Assembly (NCBI GenBank): GCA_040509055.1 | Contig: JBEVLT010000360.1 | Span: 1-6,126, forward strand | Source: JAJKIP01 sp040509055 | GTDB taxonomy: Bacteria > Bacteroidota > Bacteroidia > Chitinophagales > Chitinophagaceae | DNA length: 6,126 nt | Direction: 5' to 3' | Shown: positions 1 through 5,450 of the stretch, one piece after another | Layout: every line of letters begins with the position of its first letter | How positions within the stretch are numbered: position 1 is the stretch's first letter | The notes under the pieces: generated by a model | What the model saw: the letters and a program-made list of their open reading frames with translations, nothing else | The model's database searches: none | What the model was told of the DNA's origin: nothing | Translations under genes and position numbers: made by a program

Positions 1-36
1 AGCCGGCCGTTGCTAACCTATGAAAAACACCAAGGT

Positions 37-62
37 CAAAGATATATAAAAACACATTGCAA
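37..62 (-). promoter_or_regulatory. Candidate Bacteroidota-type promoter reading out of the window
   Basis: Read on the minus strand, positions 44-37 spell TATCTTTG, an exact match to the Bacteroidota primary-sigma -7 consensus TAnnTTTG. A TTG that could act as the -33 box lies at 62-60, with a 15-base spacer, slightly shorter than the usual 17-23. It sits just after the end of the small secreted-protein gene and would drive a gene lying beyond position 1. The whole 1-71 stretch holds no other recognisable element and no clear terminator hairpin. The match is short, so chance is a real alternative. Confidence 0.3.
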
Positions 63-71
63 TAAAATTTA

Positions 72-479
72 TCAGTTTCTTCCTGGCAGAGTAGTGCCGG
101 CGCGGTTGCGGAGGCGCTCCTGGCGGAGATGCCTGATTTCGCGAATAAACGTTTCCTGGTGTCCAAACACCTGATTTCCACGCTGTTCGCCAAGTATTTC
201 CCGGAAGCGGATCCGGTACCGGATGCGGAGGTCGATAATTTTTTTCTGCATTTCCAGCTTATCGCCCCTGTTTTCTTTCAGCGTCCGGCGCCATTCTTTG
301 AAATATTCCAGGAAAACCGGGCTGAATTTGGCCGCTTCTTCCTTCGACAGGTTGAGCCGCCGCTGGATGTATTCGTTCATCTTGTCCCGGATATTGCTGT
401 TGCCTTCATCCCCATCCTGGGCCGAAAGCGGGACAGTCGTTATGAACAATACAGGCAGTATGAATAGAAATTTTTTCAT
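72..479 (-). CDS. Small secreted basic protein, Spy/CpxP-like; possible sensor partner of the ECF sigma factor
   Basis: This 135-residue protein begins with a clear Sec signal peptide: MKK, a hydrophobic stretch (residues 4-17), then a likely signal peptidase I site after LSA at residue 20. The mature part is predicted to be almost all helical. It has an N-L-S-K-E-E-A-x-K-F motif (43-52) followed by an aromatic-rich helix (53-63), then an arginine-rich second half (R85, R87, R89, R91, R93 on one run). By my count it has 27 Lys/Arg against 18 Asp/Glu after the signal peptide. The pattern 'Leu-x-Leu-[ST]-x-E-E-A, then Phe-x-P-x-[FY]' resembles small periplasmic Spy/CpxP-like proteins that Bacteroidota genomes often encode beside ECF sigma factors. 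That is family knowledge from recall, not a search result. The start is set by the signal peptide and lies 3 bases after the stop of the upstream membrane-protein gene, so translation is probably coupled. Role as an envelope sensor or chaperone is inferred. Confidence 0.8.
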   Translation of the reverse strand: MKKFLFILPVLFITTVPLSAQDGDEGNSNIRDKMNEYIQRRLNLSKEEAAKFSPVFLEYFKEWRRTLKENRGDKLEMQKKIIDLRIRYRIRFREILGEQRGNQVFGHQETFIREIRHLRQERLRNRAGTTLPGRN

Positions 480-482
480 GGA

Positions 483-1262
483 TTAATTAAGCAGGATGTC
501 TTCATCTGTTTCTGCAGCGATCGCTTCCGTCTCGTTCAGGAAGTCCTGTATCTCTGTGTCTGAAATATTTTTCATCAGCTCGCGCACTTCGTTTGTTTCG
601 GCAGCGGCCGTTACTGCAACAGGAATTTCCTTTTCCGCTGTGGCTACGAATTCATCCAGTGCATCGGTGCTTACGCCATTCATGTTCTCCTTTACCCAGG
701 CATATGATTCACCTGCATCTGTAGTCTTTTTTCCATTGAGATAAAAGAAGCTTCCCAGTGCAACAAAGATAACGATGGCAGCAGCTGCGGTATAGCGCAA
801 CCATCTGCGGCTGCGCAGCGGCATGGTCACTACTCTGGCGCCTGCCGGCACACCCTGTGTACCGGTGGAGGGAACCTGCAGGCTGTCGAAATACCCGGCA
901 GGTATGCTGTAAGGCATTTGTTTTTTCAAACCGCTGAGCAGGGGAGAAAGATGCTCCAGCTCTTCGGTTGCAGCCAGGTCCGCATCCTGCATGATGGCCG
1001 GCCATCCCTTTTCAAGCGTATCGAAATAACCATTGGGAACCTGGTAGGGATTGGTCTGCTGCAGACCGGCCAGCAAGGGAGAAAGAATGGCCAGTTCCTC
1101 CCGGCTGTCTGTGGCTTCCAGGGCGCGGATGCGGCTCATCACCTGCCCGGGCAGGGCGTCAAAATAACCGGCCGGCACGTCGTAAACGTTTCGCGCCGGC
1201 ATAGCGGCCAGGCGGCTTTCCAGCCCGTTCAATTCTTGTATGATAATATCTCTTGGTTCCAT
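483..1262 (-). CDS. Single-pass membrane protein with three P-x-G-Y-F repeats; putative anti-sigma factor
   Basis: This 259-residue protein has one membrane segment at about 157-175, preceded by a basic patch (R150, R152, R153, R156). By the positive-inside rule residues 1-156 should be cytoplasmic and 176-259 periplasmic. The cytoplasmic part holds three tandem copies of a 45-residue unit ending in Y-x-[VI]-P-x-G-Y-F-D-x-L (27-37, 73-83, 118-128). Copies two and three also share L-S-P-L-L-x-G-L. The periplasmic tail is acidic (about 20 Asp/Glu to 6 Lys/Arg) and has two similar short helices (197-206 and 233-242, both [VI]-S-x-x-x-[LI]-x-[DE]-F-[VL]). There is no cysteine and no HxxxCxxC zinc-binding anti-sigma motif, so it is not a classical ZAS protein. 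The anti-sigma role rests on its position 38 bases after an ECF sigma gene and its topology. No clear Shine-Dalgarno precedes the chosen start, as is normal in Bacteroidota. Confidence 0.8.
   Translation of the reverse strand: MEPRDIIIQELNGLESRLAAMPARNVYDVPAGYFDALPGQVMSRIRALEATDSREELAILSPLLAGLQQTNPYQVPNGYFDTLEKGWPAIMQDADLAATEELEHLSPLLSGLKKQMPYSIPAGYFDSLQVPSTGTQGVPAGARVVTMPLRSRRWLRYTAAAAIVIFVALGSFFYLNGKKTTDAGESYAWVKENMNGVSTDALDEFVATAEKEIPVAVTAAAETNEVRELMKNISDTEIQDFLNETEAIAAETDEDILLN
879..1235 (-). repeat. Three tandem protein-level repeats within the putative anti-sigma gene
   Basis: Residues 10-128 of the encoded protein form three diverged units with a period of 45-46 residues. The conserved cores map to 1152-1184, 1014-1046 and 879-911 and read YDVPAGYFDAL, YQVPNGYFDTL and YSIPAGYFDSL. 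Each core is preceded by a leucine-rich helix (L-x-x-L-x-x-L or S-P-L-L-x-G-L) about 10-20 residues earlier. The copies differ at synonymous and non-synonymous sites, so this is an old internal duplication kept by selection rather than a recent DNA repeat. Confidence 0.75.
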
Positions 1263-1300
1263 GTCAGCGTGACTCTGAGACCTTGTTTTAACCTTTAAGT

Positions 1301-1855
1301 TTAACTATTTTTGAGATACTCCTCTACTTTCCGCACCGCATGGTGGTAACTGGCCTTCAGGGCGCCTTCGCTGGTATCCAGCACCCGGCTCATTTCTTCG
1401 TACGGCATTTCGTCGTAATAACGCAGATTGAACACAATCTTTTGTTTTTCAGGCAATTGCTGGATGGCCAGTTGTAGTTTCCACTCCAGTTTGGCAAAGT
1501 CGAAATGCTGGTCGGCCTTTACTTTGTTGCTCAGGTTACTTTCTTCGTCGCTCAGGCTTACGGCCGCTCTTTTTTTCTGCTGCTCCAGGAAGGTAAGGCA
1601 TTCATTGGTGGCGATGCGGTAGAGCCAGGTATAAAGCTGGCTGTCTTCCCTGAAGTTTTCCAGCCCTTTCCATACCCTGATCAGCACGTTCTGCAGCACA
1701 TCATTGGCATCATCATGGTCCACCACCATGCGGCGGATATGCCAGTACAGTTTTTCCTGGTACTTTTTGATGATGGCCGTATATGCCTTTTCACGTGTTG
1801 CCGGGTCGCGGAACAGGATCAGTAATTCGATGTCATTGGCTGCGGGGGTCGGCAT
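1301..1855 (-). CDS. ECF-type RNA polymerase sigma factor (sigma-70 family)
   Basis: This 184-residue protein has the two-domain layout of extracytoplasmic-function sigma factors. Sigma region 2 spans about 25-92, with the DDANDVLQNVLIRVWKG stretch (48-64, region 2.2 core-binding type) and the Y-T-W-L-Y-R-I-A-T-N segment (75-84, -10 recognition). A variable linker covers about 93-125. Region 4 covers about 126-182: L-P-E-K-Q-K-I-V-F-N-L-R-Y (134-146), then the helix-turn-helix with Y-E-E-M-S-R-V-L-D-T-S-E-G-A-L-K (152-167). There is no extra C-terminal domain. It directs RNA polymerase to a stimulus-specific regulon, usually including its own operon. It starts 78 bases after the transketolase stop, beyond a terminator, so it probably has its own promoter. 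The putative anti-sigma gene begins 38 bases after its stop. The start overlaps a CATATG and no Shine-Dalgarno is visible; the protein N-terminus fits the family length. Confidence 0.95.
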   Translation of the reverse strand: MPTPAANDIELLILFRDPATREKAYTAIIKKYQEKLYWHIRRMVVDHDDANDVLQNVLIRVWKGLENFREDSQLYTWLYRIATNECLTFLEQQKKRAAVSLSDEESNLSNKVKADQHFDFAKLEWKLQLAIQQLPEKQKIVFNLRYYDEMPYEEMSRVLDTSEGALKASYHHAVRKVEEYLKNS

Positions 1856-1900
1856 ATGACGGATTTAGACGCAGAAAGATTCAGCTATCGTACCAAAGTG

Positions 1901-1927
1901 AAAAAAGCAGGTATAACAACCTGCTTT
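1901..1927 (-). terminator. Intrinsic terminator of the transketolase transcript
   Basis: On the minus strand a perfect 9-bp stem AAAGCAGGT / ACCTGCTTT (1927-1919 and 1912-1904) encloses a 6-base loop, and transcription then runs through T residues continuing to position 1901. It starts 6 bases after the transketolase stop codon (1934-1936). This separates the metabolic gene from the sigma-factor cluster that follows on the same strand. Confidence 0.85.
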
Positions 1928-1933
1928 ATCCGC

Positions 1934-2896
1934 TTAATTTTTTTTCCGCTGCATGGCTTTTTCCGCCGCGGCAACGATGTCGGGTACATCCAGCCCGTAT
2001 TTTTTCAGCAGGTCTGCCGGTATACCGCTCTCGCCAAAGGTATCTTTTGTGCCTACGTATTCAATGGGCACCGGCAAGTGTTTGGATGCGCATTGGGCAA
2101 TGGCATCGCCCAGGCCGCCGATGATGTTGTGCTCTTCCGCGGTAACGGCGCAACCTGTTTTTTTCAGCGAGCTCAATACCGCCTCTTCATCCAGCGGTTT
2201 GATGGTGTGTATATTGATCACTTCTACGCTGATGCCCTTTTCCTGCAGGATGGCGCCGGCCTGTATGGCATTCCATACCAGGTGGCCGCAGGCGAAGATG
2301 GACACATCCGTGCCTTCGGAAAAATGCTGGGCTTTTCCGATCTCAAAGGGTTTGTCTGACGTGAAAATAGGCCATACCGGACGGCCGAAGCGCAGATATA
2401 CCGGTCCTTCGTATTCAGCAATGGCTTCGGTAGCCGCCTTGGTCTGGGCATAGTCGCAGGGCACGATCACCGTCATGCCCGGCAGCATTTTCATCAGCCC
2501 GATATCTTCGAGTATCTGGTGGGTGGCCCCATCCTCGCCAAGGGTGAGCCCGGCATGGGAAGCGCAGATCTTTACATTCTTGCCGCTGTAGGCCACGCTC
2601 TGGCGGATCTGGTCGTACACGCGGCCGGTGGAGAAGTTGGCAAAGGTGGTGGTATACGGGATTTTGCCGCCAATGGTCAGGCCGGCTGCAATGCCGATCA
2701 TGTTGGCTTCGGCAATGCCGCACTGCACAAAGCGTTCGGGAAATTCTTTCATGAACTGGTTCAGCTTCATCGAGCCGGCCAGGTCGGCTGTCAGCGCCAC
2801 TACGTTTTTGTTTTTGCGGGCCGCTTCCACGATCCCGTCGCCAAAGCCGCTCCGGGTATCCTTGTTGCCGGTCGATTGAATTTCCTTTAATGACAT
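1934..2896 (-). CDS. Transketolase, C-terminal half (PYR and C domains) of a split enzyme
   Basis: This 320-residue protein matches the second half of transketolase, which moves two-carbon ketol units between sugar phosphates in the non-oxidative pentose phosphate pathway, using thiamine diphosphate (TPP). Residues about 12-175 are the pyrimidine-binding domain: G-I-A-E-A-N-M (60-66) carries the glutamate (E63) that activates TPP, followed by T-F-A-N-F (84-88) and the H-A-G-L / G-E-D-G-A-T-H-Q segment (114-127) typical of transketolase. Residues about 190-312 are the C-terminal domain, with E-E-H-N-x-x-G-G-L-G (254-263). The N-terminal diphosphate-binding half with its GDG motif is not in this protein or anywhere else in the window, so activity needs a partner chain encoded elsewhere. 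Separate N and C genes are common in Bacteroidota but are usually adjacent. Full length for this half; not a truncation, since it has its own start, promoter candidate and terminator. Confidence 0.93.
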   Translation of the reverse strand: MSLKEIQSTGNKDTRSGFGDGIVEAARKNKNVVALTADLAGSMKLNQFMKEFPERFVQCGIAEANMIGIAAGLTIGGKIPYTTTFANFSTGRVYDQIRQSVAYSGKNVKICASHAGLTLGEDGATHQILEDIGLMKMLPGMTVIVPCDYAQTKAATEAIAEYEGPVYLRFGRPVWPIFTSDKPFEIGKAQHFSEGTDVSIFACGHLVWNAIQAGAILQEKGISVEVINIHTIKPLDEEAVLSSLKKTGCAVTAEEHNIIGGLGDAIAQCASKHLPVPIEYVGTKDTFGESGIPADLLKKYGLDVPDIVAAAEKAMQRKKN

Positions 2897-2914
2897 ATCG
2901 TAAAATTAGTGGAG

Positions 2915-2922
2915 CAAAAGTA
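2915..2922 (-). promoter_or_regulatory. Candidate -7 promoter box for the transketolase gene
   Basis: On the minus strand 2922-2915 read TACTTTTG, an exact fit to the Bacteroidota TAnnTTTG box. It lies 18 bases before the ATG, giving a short AU-rich leader without a Shine-Dalgarno, which is usual in this phylum. No convincing -33 TTG was found at the expected distance; the upstream region is the A/T-rich repeat described separately. Confidence 0.45.
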
Positions 2923-2930
2923 TGGAATAG

Positions 2931-3043
2931 AGGGTTTAATAGGTTTAAAAAGTTGAATAGGGTTTAAAAGGTCAGGACTGCAACTTTTGAAACCTGCCTG
3001 CCGGAGGCATGCCTGTTAAAATCTATGAAATCTATTCAACCCT
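2931..3043. repeat. Imperfect inverted repeat with internal short repeats between galE and the transketolase gene
   Basis: The left end (2931-2942, AGGGTTTAATAG) matches the reverse complement of the right end (3032-3043, AGGGTTGAATAG) at 11 of 12 positions. A second left copy at 2952-2960 (GTTGAATAG) is a perfect 9-bp inverse of 3032-3040. The left arm repeats GGTTTAA at 2933, 2942 and 2961. The interior holds a GC-rich segment, CCTGCCTGCCGGAGGC (2993-3008), overlapping a perfect 10-bp palindrome, AGGCATGCCT (3005-3014). The right arm overlaps the galE stop codon (3042-3044). It may act as a transcript-end hairpin for galE or be one copy of a dispersed intergenic repeat. Nothing in it looks coding, and no transposase is present. 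Confidence 0.5.
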
Positions 3044-4097
3044 AATTGAGTTCTTTGGGTTGCCCGCTGAAGATGGTATCGTCTGCTTTCAGCTTTTGTT
3101 CCCATTGCCAGGCAGTCTGCATCATTTCGTCCAGCGAGTAGCGCGGGTCCCAGCCCAGCTGGCTTTTGGCCAGGTCGTTGTTGGCGTAGATGGCTACCAC
3201 GTCGCCGGGCCGGCGCGGGCCGATCTCGTAGTTCAGCCTGACCCCGCTTACTTTTTCAAAAGAGCGGATGGCTTCCAGCACGGTCACGCCGTTGCCGGTA
3301 CCCAGGTTGAACACTTCGGTGGCCGTCTGGCTATTTTGCTGCCGCAGGTAGTCCAGCGACAGGGTATGGGCATGGGCGATATCGCTGACATGAATATAGT
3401 CGCGGATGCAGGATCCGTCGCGGGTATCATAGTCATCGCCAAACACGGTCACTTTCGGCAGCTTGCCGATGGCGGTCTGGGTGATGGCTGGCACCAGGTT
3501 TTGTGGTTTGCCCAGCGGCATTTCGCCAATCTGGATAGAAGGATGCGCGCCTACCGGATTGAAGTAGCGCAGCAGGATGCACCGCACCGCAGCTGTTTTA
3601 GCAAAATCATTGATGATCTGCTCCCCCATCTGCTTGGTATAGCCGTAGGGCGATTCGGCCGGCTTGGTGGGTGTTTGCTCCGTCACCGGTATTTCGTCCG
3701 GGTTGCCATAGACGGTGCAGGAAGAGGAAAATACGAAATGCGGCACCTGGAATTCCTGCACGCATTTCAGGATGTTGATCAGCGAGTTGATATTGTTCTC
3801 AAAGTACATCAGCGGCTTCTGTACGGATTCGCCTACTGCTTTGTAGGCGGCAAAGTGAATGATGCCTTCGATGTTCTTGTTTTCTTCGAAAATGGCGAAC
3901 GTATCGTCGAAGTCGCAGAGGTCTACCCGGTAGTTCTTCACTTTTTTGCCCGTAATGCGCTCTACCCCTTCCAGGATGGTGGCATTGGACCTTGAATTAT
4001 TGTCTACGGAGATCACCTCGTACCCGTTTTCGATCAGGTCCACGATGGTATGGGAGCCAATAAATCCACAGCCGCCGGTTACTAATATTTTAGCCAT
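3042..4097 (-). CDS. galE: UDP-glucose 4-epimerase
   Basis: GalE interconverts UDP-galactose and UDP-glucose with bound NAD, serving the Leloir pathway and the supply of sugars for surface polysaccharides. The 351-residue length is normal. It is an extended short-chain dehydrogenase: the Rossmann motif G-G-C-G-F-I-G (8-14), the H-F-A-A-Y-K-A-V-G-E-S segment (81-91), S-S-S-C-T-V-Y-G (124-131) with the catalytic Ser region, and the Y-x-x-x-K pair Y151/K155 in S-P-Y-G-Y-T-K. R-Y-F-N-P-V-G-A-H (177-185) and the C-terminal R-R-P-G-D-V-V (295-301) are typical of GalE. At the site of E. coli Tyr299 and human Cys307, which gates N-acetylated substrates, this protein has Ile303 by my alignment. The gene starts 54 bases after the phosphate transporter stop with no strong terminator between, so some read-through is possible. 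No Shine-Dalgarno is seen. Confidence 0.96.
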   Translation of the reverse strand: MAKILVTGGCGFIGSHTIVDLIENGYEVISVDNNSRSNATILEGVERITGKKVKNYRVDLCDFDDTFAIFEENKNIEGIIHFAAYKAVGESVQKPLMYFENNINSLINILKCVQEFQVPHFVFSSSCTVYGNPDEIPVTEQTPTKPAESPYGYTKQMGEQIINDFAKTAAVRCILLRYFNPVGAHPSIQIGEMPLGKPQNLVPAITQTAIGKLPKVTVFGDDYDTRDGSCIRDYIHVSDIAHAHTLSLDYLRQQNSQTATEVFNLGTGNGVTVLEAIRSFEKVSGVRLNYEIGPRRPGDVVAIYANNDLAKSQLGWDPRYSLDEMMQTAWQWEQKLKADDTIFSGQPKELN

Positions 4098-4151
4098 AAT
4101 AAGTGGCGCAAAAATGAGGATTTTTTCTCAATAGGGCCGGTATGTTGCGGA

Positions 4152-5354
4152 TTATATGAAAAGGTGCACCACGTAATAGACACCCGCGGCCAGCAGTCCG
4201 CTGATGGGAATGGTCAGCACCCAGGCCCATAGCAGGTTCACCGTAACGCCCCAGCGTACAGCGGAGAGGCGCTTGGTAGCGCCTACGCCCATGATGGAAC
4301 CGGTGATGGTATGCGTGGTGCTGACGGGTATCTTCAGCGATTCGGTAATAAAAAGGGTTAGGGCGCCGGCTGTCTCCGCGGCTACACCTTCGAAGGGCGT
4401 TACTTTGGTAATGCGCGTACCCATCGTTTTTACGATCTTCCAGCCGCCGCTCATGGTACCGATAGCAATGGCCGTATAGCAGGCCAGCGGCACCCACCAT
4501 TCCATGTGGTTGAGCGAATAGCGGGTAGGGTCATGGGCAATCAATGCCGCCATGATGATCCCCATTACCTTTTGCGCATCATTGCCCCCGTGGCCGATGC
4601 TAAAGATGGCGGAAGAGACCAGCTGCAGGCGTTTGAACCACTGGTTGGCCCTCGTTGCGTTCAGGCTGCTGAGGTACAGGGAGAAGAAGGCCATGATCAG
4701 TATGATCAGGCTGAGGAGTATCCATTTGAAATTCTGTGAGTGAAAGATCACCCTCAGCACATACGATTCGTAATGCGATTTCAGCTGGTCAGGGTTGGTC
4801 TGCAGGCTCAGCGCGAGGAACAGCACCACGCCCAGGATGATCAGCGAAGAAAACACCTTGGGCCCCCATCCCTTACGGAAAGAGTTGATAAACCACAGCG
4901 AGATGATAAAGGCCATGATCATCCCGATCAGCGGCGCCAGGAAGATAAAGCTTACGATCTGGATCACAGGCCCGGAGTTGACCGAGCTGAAACTATGCGA
5001 GTGGGCAATGGCTGCGCCGGCAAACCCGCCGATCAGCGTATGCGAAGAGGAGGAGGGAATGCCCTGCCACCAGGTAAACAGGTTCCAGGTGATGGCGGCG
5101 ATCAGCCCGGCAAAAATTACTTCCAGCGTGATCCATTCGGTCTTTACCGTTTTAGCTATGGTATTGGCTACCCCGTGATCTTTGAAAATGAAGAAGGCGA
5201 CAAAGTTGAACAGGGCGGCCCAGAGCACCGCCTGGAAAGGGGTCAGCACTTTGGTAGATACGACCGTAGCAATGGAATTGGCCGCATCATGAAACCCGTT
5301 GATATAATCGAAGATCAGAGCTAAGGCGATAATGACGATCAGGAAACTGGTCAT
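4152..5354 (-). CDS. pit: Inorganic phosphate transporter, PiT family
   Basis: This 400-residue integral membrane protein belongs to the PiT family (PF01384), low-affinity phosphate uptake driven by a cation gradient. It shows the internal duplication of the family. The first half has G-F-H-D-A-A-N-S (20-27) and G-I-P-S-S-S-S-H-T-L-I-G-G (98-110). The second half has the matching G-H-G-G-N-D-A-Q-K (254-262) and P-V-S-T-T-H-T-I-T-G-S (343-353). About ten hydrophobic segments are visible, including 2-18, 40-58, 77-95, 130-156, 168-184, 210-230, 285-303 and 370-398, with a hydrophilic loop near 185-208. Both phosphate-binding repeats are intact, so it should be functional. It follows the DUF47 gene by 96 bases on the same strand, the usual pairing in which the PhoU-like partner modulates the transporter. 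The symbol is given at family level; the coupling ion (H+ or Na+) cannot be told from the sequence. Confidence 0.95.
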   Translation of the reverse strand: MTSFLIVIIALALIFDYINGFHDAANSIATVVSTKVLTPFQAVLWAALFNFVAFFIFKDHGVANTIAKTVKTEWITLEVIFAGLIAAITWNLFTWWQGIPSSSSHTLIGGFAGAAIAHSHSFSSVNSGPVIQIVSFIFLAPLIGMIMAFIISLWFINSFRKGWGPKVFSSLIILGVVLFLALSLQTNPDQLKSHYESYVLRVIFHSQNFKWILLSLIILIMAFFSLYLSSLNATRANQWFKRLQLVSSAIFSIGHGGNDAQKVMGIIMAALIAHDPTRYSLNHMEWWVPLACYTAIAIGTMSGGWKIVKTMGTRITKVTPFEGVAAETAGALTLFITESLKIPVSTTHTITGSIMGVGATKRLSAVRWGVTVNLLWAWVLTIPISGLLAAGVYYVVHLFI

Positions 5355-5359
5355 AAAAA

Positions 5360-5441
5360 GTGCTGATTTGAAAATGTGGAAATGTGAAGATTATCCCGGC
5401 CTGTTAAGGTTCATTTCACATTTTCTCATTGCCGCATTTTC
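5360..5441. repeat. Inverted and 7-base periodic repeats in the DUF47-phosphate transporter spacer
   Basis: GAAAATGTG (5370-5378) is a perfect inverse of CACATTTTC (5417-5425). AAATGTGAA (5380-5388) is a perfect inverse of TTCACATTT (5415-5423). An outer pair, GAAAATG (5370-5376) and CATTTTC (5435-5441), could also form. These pairings compete, so alternative hairpins are possible. The left arm also reads as loose 7-base units (gtgctga, tttgaaa, atgtgga, aatgtga, 5360-5387). Similar A/T-rich periodic intergenic repeats are familiar from Bacteroidota, which is recall and not checked here. It could attenuate or stabilise the transcript between the two genes. Confidence 0.5.
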
Positions 5442-5450
5442 ATATTAGTG

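Noticed and set aside
483..1262. Classical zinc-binding anti-sigma (ZAS) or FecR-type regulator
   Set aside because: The protein has no cysteine and no HxxxCxxC motif, and no recognisable FecR domain; only genomic position and topology support a regulator role.
1893..1917. Possible promoter for the sigma factor (TTG, then TCACTTTG, minus strand)
   Set aside because: The -7 box has a mismatch at a fixed position, the spacer is short, and the elements overlap the terminator hairpin. A promoter for the sigma gene is expected in 1856-1933, but I cannot place it.
3009..3995. 328-codon open frame on the plus strand opposite galE
   Set aside because: It is codon-aligned with galE, so its stops could only come from Leu TTA/CTA and Ser TCA codons, which galE rarely uses. 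Its protein has no recognisable family, while the minus frame is an unmistakable epimerase.
4113..4131. Possible terminator hairpin after the phosphate transporter gene
   Set aside because: On the minus strand TGAG and CTCA could pair around an A-rich loop before a T run, but the stem is only 4 bp with a mismatch next to it. Too weak to call.
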